Shown here one piece after another: positions 26,063 through 34,067 of a DNA stretch of 54,203 bases; positions within the stretch are counted from its first letter, which is position 1; the number at the start of each line of letters is the position of its first letter. Source of the DNA: Bacteroidota bacterium (GTDB taxonomy: Bacteria; Bacteroidota; Bacteroidia; B-17B0; Aurantibacillaceae); contig JACQAK010000042.1 in NCBI GenBank assembly GCA_016194985.1, positions 1 through 54,203 on the forward strand. The letters are read 5' to 3'. Under the pieces are notes generated by a model. That model ran no database searches, had not been told where the DNA came from, and saw only the letters and a list, made by a program, of their open reading frames with translations. The translations under genes and the position numbers were made by a program.

Positions 26063-26102
26063 TACCTAAACTTTGGTAGTACAATTTACCCTCATTTAAG
26101 TA
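26063..26102. promoter_or_regulatory. NarL-type 7-2-7 sites II and III upstream of the heme operon
   Basis: Site II TACCTAAACTTTGGTA (26063-26078) and site III TACCCTCATTTAAGTA (26087-26102) are spaced exactly 24 bp apart, so they face nearly the same side of the helix. Site III ends 23 bp before the -7 element, the same distance as site I at the response-regulator promoter. TACAATT follows both site I and site II at the same offset. Confidence 0.65.
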
Positions 26103-26133
26103 TTGCCGTTCGAACTTACGTCACCCATCTTTG
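26103..26133 (+). promoter_or_regulatory. Promoter of the HmuY-like/DUF6607/TonB receptor operon
   Basis: TTG at 26103-26105 and CATCTTTG at 26126-26133 (one mismatch to TAnnTTTG) are 20 bp apart. The TTG touches the right edge of NarL-type site III, a class II activator position. The ATG is 35 bp downstream. Confidence 0.58.
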
Positions 26134-26168
26134 CAAAAATTATTTATAATCATTCTAAACAATATAAT

Positions 26169-27440
26169 ATGAACAAGCCACTACTTTCCCTCGCATTACT
26201 AACGCTGGGAACACTGAGTCTAAAAGCTCAAACAATAGTCAATGATTCAGTCATGATAGGAAGCGCCAACGAATCATGGTATAAATTATCAGACGGAACA
26301 AGAACCACACAGGCACGCGCTAATTGGGAGCTTGGATTTACAACAGATGGATACGAAGTAACCGTATTATTTAATCATGCTGCAGGAAATAACGTATATA
26401 TTGCTACAGGAGCAACCCCGGCAACATTTACGGCAGTTACCCAGGCCGATGCTGCCACCACACCGCTCTATAACAGCGATTCTACATGGACATTAGGAGC
26501 ACTGAATCAGCAACCTGTAGGTTCTTATAACTATGGCTGGGGAAGTTATAATCCTTCTACTCATAATATTACAGGAAACAGAGTGTTTATTGCACAGTTA
26601 AGCGGAGGGGCTTACAAAAAGTTCTATATTCAGGATTTAACTAATTCAGGCACACCTTATATCTATACATTAGTTTATTCTGATATTGATAACTCAAACT
26701 TACACACGGTTACAATTCCCAAACAAACTTACGGAACCAAAAATTTCATTTACTATTCATTAACGACGGATGCGATCGTAGACAGAGAACCTGCTTCCGC
26801 AGACTGGGATCTGTTATTCACAAAATATACTTCTACATCAGAATTATATCAGGGCTCCGCCAATCAGGTTGTAGCCGGTGTTATTCAAAATATGGATGTA
26901 TTGGCAGCTCAGGCCAACTCGGTAGCAGCTCCTTCAACTTACACCACTTATGCCGCACATACGTTTAGCACAGCAACAAATGTTTTGGGTTGGGATTGGA
27001 AAGGATTAAATGCTTCTTTTCAATACACGGTTGAACCGGCTCGTGTTTATTTTGTAAAAACCCGGGATAACACTATCTATAAGATCGTTTTTACATCTTA
27101 TACCGGAAGCACTTCAGGGAAATTCAAATTTACAAAAGAAGTATTGCAAACATCAACTTCTGTGAATGAAGTAGGGGCAACTATCTCAGCAATGGCCTTA
27201 TATCCAAATCCTGCTAACGGAGATCATACCACATTATTATTTTCAACAACCGGTCAGGTATCCAATGTTTCAGTTTCTGTAACAGATATCACCGGTAAAT
27301 TGTTGTATACAGAGCAATTGGTTATGACGTCAGGATTGAATCAACATCATTTATATACAGGCGGTTTTAACACAGGTGTTTATTTCGTTTCTATAAATGC
27401 CGGTGGATATAGCACAACACAAAAATTAATAAAACAATAA
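26169..27440 (+). CDS. HmuY-like heme-binding protein with T9SS type A sorting domain
   Basis: 423 residues from the ATG at 26169, which opens a signal peptide ending in LKAQ. Two HmuY-like halves are suggested by NWELGFTTDGYEV and ADWDLLFTKYTS, each a W-x-(L/D)-x-F turn seen in HmuY-family hemophores. The last 75 residues (ALYPNPANGD...GLNQHHLYTGGFNTGVYFVSI...QKLIKQ) form a type A sorting domain recognised by the type IX secretion system, so the protein is exported to the cell surface or medium. The second half aligns by eye with the HmuY-like lipoprotein at 30706. First gene of the operon, under the NarL-type sites. Confidence 0.75.
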   Translation: MNKPLLSLALLTLGTLSLKAQTIVNDSVMIGSANESWYKLSDGTRTTQARANWELGFTTDGYEVTVLFNHAAGNNVYIATGATPATFTAVTQADAATTPLYNSDSTWTLGALNQQPVGSYNYGWGSYNPSTHNITGNRVFIAQLSGGAYKKFYIQDLTNSGTPYIYTLVYSDIDNSNLHTVTIPKQTYGTKNFIYYSLTTDAIVDREPASADWDLLFTKYTSTSELYQGSANQVVAGVIQNMDVLAAQANSVAAPSTYTTYAAHTFSTATNVLGWDWKGLNASFQYTVEPARVYFVKTRDNTIYKIVFTSYTGSTSGKFKFTKEVLQTSTSVNEVGATISAMALYPNPANGDHTTLLFSTTGQVSNVSVSVTDITGKLLYTEQLVMTSGLNQHHLYTGGFNTGVYFVSINAGGYSTTQKLIKQ

Positions 27441-27460
27441 AACCTATTCCGGTCTATAAT

Positions 27461-27489
27461 GCCTGCAAAGGTTTGTTGGTTGCGGGCAT
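27461..27489 (+). promoter_or_regulatory. Hairpin between the HmuY-like and DUF6607 genes
   Basis: TGCCTGCAA pairs with TTGCGGGCA (one G-T) across an 11-nt loop, 20 bp after the first stop codon. No T-run follows, so it is more likely an mRNA-stabilising or processing stem that changes the relative amounts of the products than a terminator. Confidence 0.45.
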
Positions 27490-27521
27490 TAGCCGGAAAC
27501 AAAAAACGTAAAAAAAACACT

Positions 27522-28454
27522 ATGAAAACACTCATGATTATTGCCGGATGCTTATTTGCCGGAACATTATTTTCACAATCAAAATCTACTGCTAATAAAT
27601 TAGATCAGGACAGAGAGAGCATTAAAGCCATGTGTGGCATCTATAAAGTATCATTCGATTTCGCGGAAACATTTGCGCCCGATACCGCTTATAAATTTCA
27701 TGAAAGATACAGTGAGCATGGAATAGAGCAGGTATCATTGATAGAAGAAACCCCTACTAAAATCGTATTACAACATTTATTGATTATTGACGACTCTACC
27801 ATTATCAAACACTGGAGACAGGATTGGGTATATGAAAATAAAGAGATCTATAATTTTGTGAAGGATAATGAATGGTTAAGAACTAATCTCACTTCGGAAC
27901 AGGCAAAAGGAACCTGGACACAAAAAGTATATCAGGTAGACGATAGCCCCCGCTACGAAAGCTACGGAACATGGGTTCATGTAGATGGAAAACATTTTTG
28001 GGAAGGAACCAATGACTCGCCTTTACCACGTCGCGAATTTACCAAACGAAAAGATTATAATGTAATGAGACGACACATACGCATGGAAATATTCAATAAC
28101 GGAAACTGGGCTTACATTCAGGATAACGAAAAAATTATTCGGGAAAATGGCAAAGATAAATTGTTGGTTTGGGAAAAAGGAATGGAATATTTTTCGAAAG
28201 GAAAATATGATGCCTCTCCGGCCCTGAAATATTGGGAAAAACAAAAGGCCTACTGGGCTGATGTTCGCAAAGTATGGGAAGAAGTGTATGCAAAATATCC
28301 CGACTTAAAATTGGCTGCTAAAGTGGATAATAAACGCTTGTATGAAAGTTTATTCGAATTGGGCGACGAAACATGCAATAGCAAAACCTATGTAAAAGGC
28401 ACAGCTAATGCCGAAATCAAAAAAATAATAGATTCATTTTTAAAAGCGTCATAA
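27522..28454 (+). CDS. DUF6607 family exported protein
   Basis: 310 residues from the ATG at 27522; an upstream in-frame ATG at 27459 falls on the intergenic hairpin. A signal peptide ends at FSQS. The body is rich in Trp and charged residues: MCGIYKVSFDFAETFAPD, IKHWRQDWVYENKEIYNFV, GTWTQKVYQVDDSPRYE, GTWVHVDGKHFWEGTNDSPLPRREFTKR and a C-terminal helical region. These match what I know of DUF6607, commonly found beside HmuY and TonB receptors in Bacteroidota; its role in heme uptake is unknown. The next start lies 5 bp after the stop. Confidence 0.8.
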   Translation: MKTLMIIAGCLFAGTLFSQSKSTANKLDQDRESIKAMCGIYKVSFDFAETFAPDTAYKFHERYSEHGIEQVSLIEETPTKIVLQHLLIIDDSTIIKHWRQDWVYENKEIYNFVKDNEWLRTNLTSEQAKGTWTQKVYQVDDSPRYESYGTWVHVDGKHFWEGTNDSPLPRREFTKRKDYNVMRRHIRMEIFNNGNWAYIQDNEKIIRENGKDKLLVWEKGMEYFSKGKYDASPALKYWEKQKAYWADVRKVWEEVYAKYPDLKLAAKVDNKRLYESLFELGDETCNSKTYVKGTANAEIKKIIDSFLKAS

Positions 28455-28459
28455 AATAC

Positions 28460-30709
28460 GTGAGAATTTTCATCACTATTCTGATCTTATGTGCAGGCAA
28501 AGGATGGTCGCAGCAACTACAGGTATGCTCTTCCAGAGATTCTTTGCCTGTGCCTTTTGCTACTATTTATATTAAGAACAGCTTTTTAAGCTTTGGTAAA
28601 GTAGCCGATGCTAAAGGAAAAATAGAATACCATCAGGCTGAAGATGACGATAGTAGTAATTACACATTAATTATTCAGGCAGTTGGCTACGATAAATTGG
28701 TGAAAGTAATAACAGGCATAGGATTGAATAAACTGAAAAGAATTTATATCACACCGTCAAACTTAAACCTGAACGAAGTTGTTATTACAGCTCAATATGC
28801 ACCAACAGCCACCGAACAATCCGTTCAAAAGATTCAGGTGATTGATAAAGAAAAAATTCAGCAAATGGGCGCCGTTAATATGCGCGACGTGTTATCCAAT
28901 CAATTGAATGTGAGGCTTCAGCAGGATAATGTGTTAGGAGCTGGAATGAGTCTGCAGGGCATCAGTGGCGAGAATGTCAAACTATTAATGGATGGTGTGC
29001 CAATGATTGGCCGTTTAAATGGCAATATCGATTTATCTCAGATCAACGTGAATAATGTAGAGCGTGTTGAATTTATTGAAGGCCCGCTTTCTGTTCAGTA
29101 TGGAACGAATGCCTTAGCAGGAACCATTAATATCATTACTAAAAATCCGGGTACAAAAAAACTTACGCTTGCAACAACAGGTTATTATGAAAGCATTGGC
29201 ACCTACAACATATCCGCAGATGCTAATGTGCATTATAAGAAACATAATATTCAGATAAATGGAGGAAGGAATTATTTTGATGGGTGGAACACCATGGATC
29301 ATGCGTTTTATTTTCCGAAGCCTCAAATAGCCGATAGTTCCCGTTATAAGAAATGGAAGCCGAAAGAACAATATTTTGCCACATTGGGCTATAGCTATAC
29401 ATTTAATAAATTAAATGCGGGATTAAAGACCTCTTTTTTTGATGAAAAAATAACCAACAGAGGTTACCCGAGAGCACCATATGCCGAATCATCGTTTGAT
29501 GACTACTATTATACCAGGCGTTTTGATAATAATGCGTATCTGAACGGAAAAATTTCTAAGAACTGGACAGTTAATGCACTGGCAGCATACAATTATTACA
29601 GCCGGATAAAAAAAACGGTTTATAAAGATTTAACCACTTTGGATGAAACCTTGTCATTAAACAATTCCGATCAGGATACCAGCACATTTACTTTATTAAT
29701 GAGCAGAGCCTCTTTTGTTCACAGAATCGATTCTTCCAGATTAAACTATGAAATAGGTTATGATATAAATTACGAATCGGCTTTTGGGAAACGCATCAAT
29801 AATCAGTTACAATACATGGGAGATTATGCCGGCTTTGCAACCCTGGAGTATAAACCAATCCCAAAGCTTATTATAAAACCGGGAGTGAGATATGCCTATA
29901 ATACATTATACAAAACACCGCTTATTCCATCCTTAAATTTAAAATGGACATTAAACAATAAGCATACTGTCAGAGGCAGTTATGCCAGAGGATTCAGAGC
30001 ACCCGCCTTAAAAGAATTATATTTTTTATTTGTTGACATTAACCACAATATTGTGGGAAACATGAATTTAAGATCAGAACAATCAGATAATTTTTCGGTG
30101 TCTTACAACTACAAAACCACTATTAATAATTGCAGATTTAAACTGGATGTAAATGCCTTTTACAATGATATTTACAACCTCATTACACTGGCTCAAACCA
30201 CGGCTACAGAGTATTCTTACATCAATATAGGAAAATACAAAACCTTCGGCGTGCAACTTAACAATACACTTAAATTCAAAAAACTGACCTTTCAAACAGG
30301 CTTTAATTATACAGGACGTTATAATGATTTGTCGGAAACACAGGCTGTTCCTCAGTTTAATTATTCTCCCGAAGTATCAGAAAATATAGCTTATCGGCTC
30401 ATAAAGAAGAAGATCAGTATTTCCATGTTCTATAAATATAATGGTAAATTACCTGGTTATATATTGGTAGACAATAAAGTACAACAAACCAGTTTATCAG
30501 ATTATCATACCCTTGATGTAACCGTTTCTAAACTATGGTATAAAGACCGGATAGGAATTACAGTGGGATGCAAAAATATGTTTGATGTGAAGAATATTAA
30601 TTCCACAGCTGTTTCAGGAGGTGTTCACAGTACATCGTCATCAACAGTGCCATTATCAACAGGCCGTAATTATTTTATTAAACTAACACTAAGCTTAACA
30701 AAAGAATGA
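28460..30709 (+). CDS. TonB-dependent outer-membrane receptor of the heme operon
   Basis: 749 residues starting at GTG 28460. Signal peptide to about residue 18 (GWSQ), carboxypeptidase-regulatory domain (SLPVPFATIYIKNSFLSFG), then the plug (VNMRDVLSNQLNVRLQQDN to ALAGTINIITKNPG) and a beta barrel ending KLTLSLTKE. The barrel contains the receptor motif NLRSEQSDNFSVSYNYK. Position between DUF6607 and a HmuY-like lipoprotein supports heme or hemoprotein as ligand, by analogy with HmuR-HmuY of Porphyromonas gingivalis. Its last 4 bp overlap the following gene (ATGA). It is distinct from the receptor at 22812, which has the plug cysteines. Confidence 0.87.
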   Translation: MRIFITILILCAGKGWSQQLQVCSSRDSLPVPFATIYIKNSFLSFGKVADAKGKIEYHQAEDDDSSNYTLIIQAVGYDKLVKVITGIGLNKLKRIYITPSNLNLNEVVITAQYAPTATEQSVQKIQVIDKEKIQQMGAVNMRDVLSNQLNVRLQQDNVLGAGMSLQGISGENVKLLMDGVPMIGRLNGNIDLSQINVNNVERVEFIEGPLSVQYGTNALAGTINIITKNPGTKKLTLATTGYYESIGTYNISADANVHYKKHNIQINGGRNYFDGWNTMDHAFYFPKPQIADSSRYKKWKPKEQYFATLGYSYTFNKLNAGLKTSFFDEKITNRGYPRAPYAESSFDDYYYTRRFDNNAYLNGKISKNWTVNALAAYNYYSRIKKTVYKDLTTLDETLSLNNSDQDTSTFTLLMSRASFVHRIDSSRLNYEIGYDINYESAFGKRINNQLQYMGDYAGFATLEYKPIPKLIIKPGVRYAYNTLYKTPLIPSLNLKWTLNNKHTVRGSYARGFRAPALKELYFLFVDINHNIVGNMNLRSEQSDNFSVSYNYKTTINNCRFKLDVNAFYNDIYNLITLAQTTATEYSYINIGKYKTFGVQLNNTLKFKKLTFQTGFNYTGRYNDLSETQAVPQFNYSPEVSENIAYRLIKKKISISMFYKYNGKLPGYILVDNKVQQTSLSDYHTLDVTVSKLWYKDRIGITVGCKNMFDVKNINSTAVSGGVHSTSSSTVPLSTGRNYFIKLTLSLTKE

Positions 30710-31668
30710 GAATAGTCATTGCATTAGGTATGGTAGCAACTTTTTTTTCATGCGAAAAAAAGGAACTACCGGCACCAAAATACGATAGGGGAGATGTAAT
30801 GACCGCTCAGGTAGAAATGACGTCTAATTACAAAAACCAGATCTGGTTTAGCTTAAGCGAAAACAAAGTAGTTGCTACAAATCTTAAAACCGATTGGGAT
30901 ATTGCTTTTGAATCTTCGGAAAATGGCGATCACATTATTTTAAACACCTCATTAGGAATGAGAGTATATAAAACAAATAAAACTCAGCTTTCTCAGGTAA
31001 CGGATACTGCAGGCCTGGGAGCACACGAAACAGTCGATTCCCCAACGGGCAATTTGGATAGTACTGCCATTGATTGGAAAACAGGAAATAATGTGTTTAT
31101 TATCAACAGAGGCTATAGCGAAACAGGGCAGGAGTTAGGGTTTTATAAGTTAAAAATCATATCTGCCTCTGCTACACAATTTATGTTTGAATACGCGGAT
31201 ATATATGGAACACAAACCTATCAGGGAACAGTGAATAAAAACAGTGAGCGAAGTTTCAATGCCTACTCCTTAACATTACACACACCCGTTAATATCGAAC
31301 CCTTAAAAACCGGCTACGACCTTTGCTTCACGCAATATACACATATATTTTATGATCCCTTTCAGTATTACCAGGTCATGGGTGTATTAACAAATACATT
31401 TAATACCAGAATGATAAAAATATCCGACAGACCATTTTCTGATATTACCATCAATGATACTTTGGGAAGATCATTTTTAACGGCAAAAAACGCAATTGGG
31501 TACGACTGGAAAGCATTTAATCTGAATACAAACATGTATACCGTAAACACGAACTTATGTTATATCATTAACGACAGCAAAGGCTTTTATTACAAATTGC
31601 ATTTCATCGACTTTTATAATTCAAGCGGAGTAAAAGGCTATCCTACTTTTGAATTTAAAAGATTATAA
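30706..31668 (+). CDS. HmuY-like heme-binding lipoprotein
   Basis: 320 residues with a lipoprotein signal, cysteine 16 in TFFSCEKKE. The E-K-K-E after the cysteine resembles acidic lipoprotein export signals for surface exposure in Bacteroidota. TDWDIAFESSENGDHIILNT, VFIINRGYS, YKLKIISASATQFMFEYAD and YDLCFTQYTH follow the HmuY-family pattern. Its second half aligns with that of the T9SS-exported protein of the same operon (YDWKAFNLNTNMYTV with WDWKGLNASFQYTV). HmuY binds heme and passes it to the TonB receptor; the receptor gene overlaps this one. No Cys or His ligand could be assigned with confidence. Confidence 0.78.
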   Translation: MRIVIALGMVATFFSCEKKELPAPKYDRGDVMTAQVEMTSNYKNQIWFSLSENKVVATNLKTDWDIAFESSENGDHIILNTSLGMRVYKTNKTQLSQVTDTAGLGAHETVDSPTGNLDSTAIDWKTGNNVFIINRGYSETGQELGFYKLKIISASATQFMFEYADIYGTQTYQGTVNKNSERSFNAYSLTLHTPVNIEPLKTGYDLCFTQYTHIFYDPFQYYQVMGVLTNTFNTRMIKISDRPFSDITINDTLGRSFLTAKNAIGYDWKAFNLNTNMYTVNTNLCYIINDSKGFYYKLHFIDFYNSSGVKGYPTFEFKRL

Positions 31669-31699
31669 GCGCAGTGATTTAGCCGAAGACCTTCCTCGT

Positions 31700-31733
31700 C
31701 CCGCCACTTGAGCTTGCTTGCTGTTAGCGGCTG
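31700..31733. repeat. Cassette boundary repeat, left half-site
   Basis: CTGTTAGCGGCTG (31721-31733) lies immediately after the CoiA-like gene stop on the reverse strand, where it reads GCCGCTAAC. The same GTTAGCGGC core occurs twice between the two cassette genes and once before the second gene. The left flank CGCCACTTGAGC may pair imperfectly with the partner at 33920-33950. Confidence 0.55.
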
Positions 31734-31735
31734 CT

Positions 31736-32812
31736 TTACACACAATGCTTGTGTTCTGGTGAATAGCACCAATGATGACCTTCTTCTGTAACTGTCCCGA
31801 GGTCGACTTTAACTTTAAATGTGTGATTACGAGGACCATTAAGAGCCTCCATTTTTTCAGTTTGTAAGTGGAAATCGCCCAAGATTACATCGCAGCTATA
31901 ACAACCAAATGAAAGAAATCTGTGAAAAGCAGTTTTACTAAATCTATTTTTTACGGTACCAATTTTAAATTCAGGATTTGCTTTTACTATTTCTAATACA
32001 GCTTTTATAACATTTGGATGCTTATCAATACCCTTGTTATCCCACATTTCACTTTCTAAATACATTTCAGTCTTGCAACGAGATTGAATTCGAGTGTCGA
32101 CTGTGTATAGATGTTGTATTTCATGACATCTCCAGCAAGATGTTTCAAAAAATACAATTTCAATTTCTTGATTTGTTTCTGCGCGATAGTTTTCGCAAAA
32201 TTTTATTTGTTTATTTAAAAGACTGCTAACGAAGTCACCGATTGGTAATTCTGACTTATTGAAGTTCACAATCATGCTATCGTCGTCAGATTTGTTTATT
32301 TTAAAAAACGGAATTTCTTTTATAGCGTAATAATTATCTTTCCATTTCCGATATTCCTTCGGCACGGTTCTGAAAAACCAACAACCCCTTACTTTAGATT
32401 CTTTGTAACGGTCTTGTCGGAATTGTGTTGTTGCGGCTGTCTGAGAGCTCCATTGTATTTCAAATGCTATTCTAGCGTCATTTTTAACAGCTAACACATC
32501 TGCACGCCAGTCATTTTCGGAATGTTCTGGAATTGCCTTCCAACCGTTTTCTATGCAAGCATTAACGACTTCAACTTTCGCTTTCAAGTGTTCTGGAGTT
32601 TCAGGTTTCCAATCACAAGAATTTTGTCCCTTTGCGTGAATAAAATGTTTTAGCCCTTTTGAACTTGTTCGCAAAAAACCGTGTTGTTGGCAACATGGCA
32701 ATATAATTTTAACGCTGTCCGTTTTAATGCCTTCCTTTATAGAAATCCACTCATCGTCTGAATAACAAATTGAGATTTTCTCCTGTCCGTTTACAAAGGC
32801 TCTTAGTGGCAT
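31736..32812 (-). CDS. Competence protein CoiA-like nuclease-domain protein
   Basis: 358 residues from the ATG at 32812 (MPLRAFVNGQ); 53 residues of upstream frame run through the palindromic repeat and are rejected. HFIHAKGQ near residue 60 and WRADVLAVKNDARIAFEIQWSSQT at 102-124 give the CoiA-type nuclease core, with D105, E118 and Q120 as catalytic candidates. C-terminal cysteines (TSCWRCHE, FGCYSCDV) suggest a metal-binding extension. CoiA proteins act on DNA or on RecA loading in Gram-positive competence; here the role is unknown. The gene sits inside a GTTAGCGGC-bounded unit, apparently a mobile cassette. Confidence 0.7.
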   Translation of the reverse strand: MPLRAFVNGQEKISICYSDDEWISIKEGIKTDSVKIILPCCQQHGFLRTSSKGLKHFIHAKGQNSCDWKPETPEHLKAKVEVVNACIENGWKAIPEHSENDWRADVLAVKNDARIAFEIQWSSQTAATTQFRQDRYKESKVRGCWFFRTVPKEYRKWKDNYYAIKEIPFFKINKSDDDSMIVNFNKSELPIGDFVSSLLNKQIKFCENYRAETNQEIEIVFFETSCWRCHEIQHLYTVDTRIQSRCKTEMYLESEMWDNKGIDKHPNVIKAVLEIVKANPEFKIGTVKNRFSKTAFHRFLSFGCYSCDVILGDFHLQTEKMEALNGPRNHTFKVKVDLGTVTEEGHHWCYSPEHKHCV

Positions 32813-32834
32813 GATAATCTGTTGTTTCTCTGTC

Positions 32835-33018
32835 TGTAAAGTTGCCGCTAACGGATTGCGGCTACAACTTGTGCGTGTTTGAAACAATGTCTGCCGAAAT
32901 GTTTGGTTAAAGATAAATGTTTGGTAGCCATTTGCAAAATGAAAATAATTGTCTGCCGCTGATTTTTGCAAATGCCACAGATGTCTGTACGCATAAGTTG
33001 TAGGCGCTGTTAGCGGCT
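32835..33018 (-). repeat. attC-like long palindrome between the two cassette genes
   Basis: Reading on the reverse strand: GCCGCTAACAGCGCC, then TACAACTTATGCG, an inner palindrome (TGGCATTTGCAAAA facing TTTTGCAAATGGC), CGCACAAGTTGTAG, CCGCAATCC and GTTAGCGGC. Nested arms GCCGCTAAC/GTTAGCGGC and CTACAACTT/AAGTTGTAG with unpaired spacers reproduce the R-L-L-R plan of integron attC sites. The core GTTAGCG differs from the textbook GTTRRRY. It runs from just after one gene's stop to about 20 bp before the next gene's start. Confidence 0.65.
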
Positions 33019-33022
33019 GGCT

Positions 33023-33904
33023 TTATATTTTTCTAAATGCCTTATTAATCCCAATAATTTCGTGTCTAGTGTTGTCGGATAAATTCAAAAAAGCTTTTTG
33101 TGCGTTTGTGTCAATTGAACAGATGTCTTTAATTAAAAATATTGTCAAAATGTTAGCTTGGTTAACTAAGGGATTTACATAATCGTCGGAGACTTGCTTG
33201 CCACGCATTTTTTCAAAATGCTCGATTGAAACATAGCCTGAATGAGTATGGGTCGACGTGTATTTGTACAAATTGATAAAAGTCCTTGATACGCAAGTGA
33301 GTTCAACCAACTCTATTATTTTTAACGGTATAATTCTATTGTCCTCTGTAATTTTAAATTTCCAATTAGTTTTTCTTTTATCAGTATCAAATATTTTAAC
33401 TAGCTCTGTTTTAGTAATAGTTTTATAGAAAGCTGTTGCTGTAATCTGGTCGAACAAACTATCAATTTTTGTTTTATTGGCATTTAATATGGATTCAACT
33501 TCCTCAAAGTCGTCATTGTTGATTTTAAACTTTTTTTGCTCAAGGAGTCCGTCTAATTGCCACAATAGGAAACGAAACTCTTTTTCATCTTCCGATTTAC
33601 CTAATACAAAAATGTGATTGAAGGTTATGTACGTTTCTATTAAAACTCTTAGTAAGGAATTTACTGAAAACAAATCAAATGAAAATTTTCGAACATTTGG
33701 GTCTACGCTCTTATGTTCAATTATTCCATCAATTAACTGAAATAATGTTGAGGAGTGAATCGCAAACTTGTCAATTAGAAGGTCTGAATGTTTAGTCCAG
33801 TCAGTTCTAATAACCTCCTTTCTTGCAGAATATATTTTTGTCAAGTGATTGAGCAAATATACTTCATAGGTCTGTAAGGGATATTTTTCTAATTCAGTCA
33901 ACAT
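33023..33904 (-). CDS. Hypothetical helical protein, cassette gene
   Basis: 293 residues from the ATG at 33904 (MLTELEKYPLQTYEVYLLNH); an in-frame TTG at 33919 is less likely. No family recognised with certainty. The sequence is largely helical, with no signal peptide or membrane segment. LLRVLIETYITFNHIFVLGKSEDEKEFRFLLW and a C-terminal THTHSGYVSIEHF resemble the DUF5677-like group of proteins often found in defence or cassette contexts; that is tentative. The gene lies between GTTAGCGGC repeats and is upstream of the CoiA-like gene in the same orientation, as successive cassettes would be. Confidence 0.6.
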   Translation of the reverse strand: MLTELEKYPLQTYEVYLLNHLTKIYSARKEVIRTDWTKHSDLLIDKFAIHSSTLFQLIDGIIEHKSVDPNVRKFSFDLFSVNSLLRVLIETYITFNHIFVLGKSEDEKEFRFLLWQLDGLLEQKKFKINNDDFEEVESILNANKTKIDSLFDQITATAFYKTITKTELVKIFDTDKRKTNWKFKITEDNRIIPLKIIELVELTCVSRTFINLYKYTSTHTHSGYVSIEHFEKMRGKQVSDDYVNPLVNQANILTIFLIKDICSIDTNAQKAFLNLSDNTRHEIIGINKAFRKI

Positions 33905-33919
33905 TTTGTTTTTTGTCAA

Positions 33920-33950
33920 GCTTGCCGCTAACTACCCGCTTGGCGCGATT
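33920..33950. repeat. Cassette boundary repeat, right half-site
   Basis: GCCGCTAACTACCCGCTTGG (33925-33944) upstream of the cassette gene; on the reverse strand it reads CCAAGCGGGTAGTTAGCGGC. It carries the same core as the other boundaries and marks where the first cassette begins. Confidence 0.5.
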
Positions 33951-34018
33951 TATCCGTTTGTAAATACTTACCATCAACAGCAAACAATTACAAGCGATCC
34001 TTAATCAAATATAATAAA

Positions 34019-34049
34019 AAATCCCTTTAAGTTTTACTTAAAGGGATTT
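34019..34049 (-). terminator. Rho-independent terminator of the 1,499-residue protein gene
   Basis: A perfect 13-bp stem AAATCCCTTTAAG/CTTAAAGGGATTT with a 5-nt loop is followed on the reverse strand by a T-rich tract. It lies 19 bp after the stop codon at 34068. Confidence 0.88.
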
Positions 34050-34067
34050 GAATTATTACTTAATGTC

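Noticed and set aside
26063-26102. Heme-operon inverted repeats as DtxR-type operators
   Set aside because: Half-sites face as TACC...GGTA with 7-2-7 spacing, opposite to the TTAGG...CCTAA arrangement of the 22764 palindrome, so a NarL-type regulator fits better.
32813-32971. N-terminal extension of the CoiA-like protein
   Set aside because: The extra 53 residues come from the attC-like palindrome and have no domain character; MPLRAF at 32812 is a natural start.
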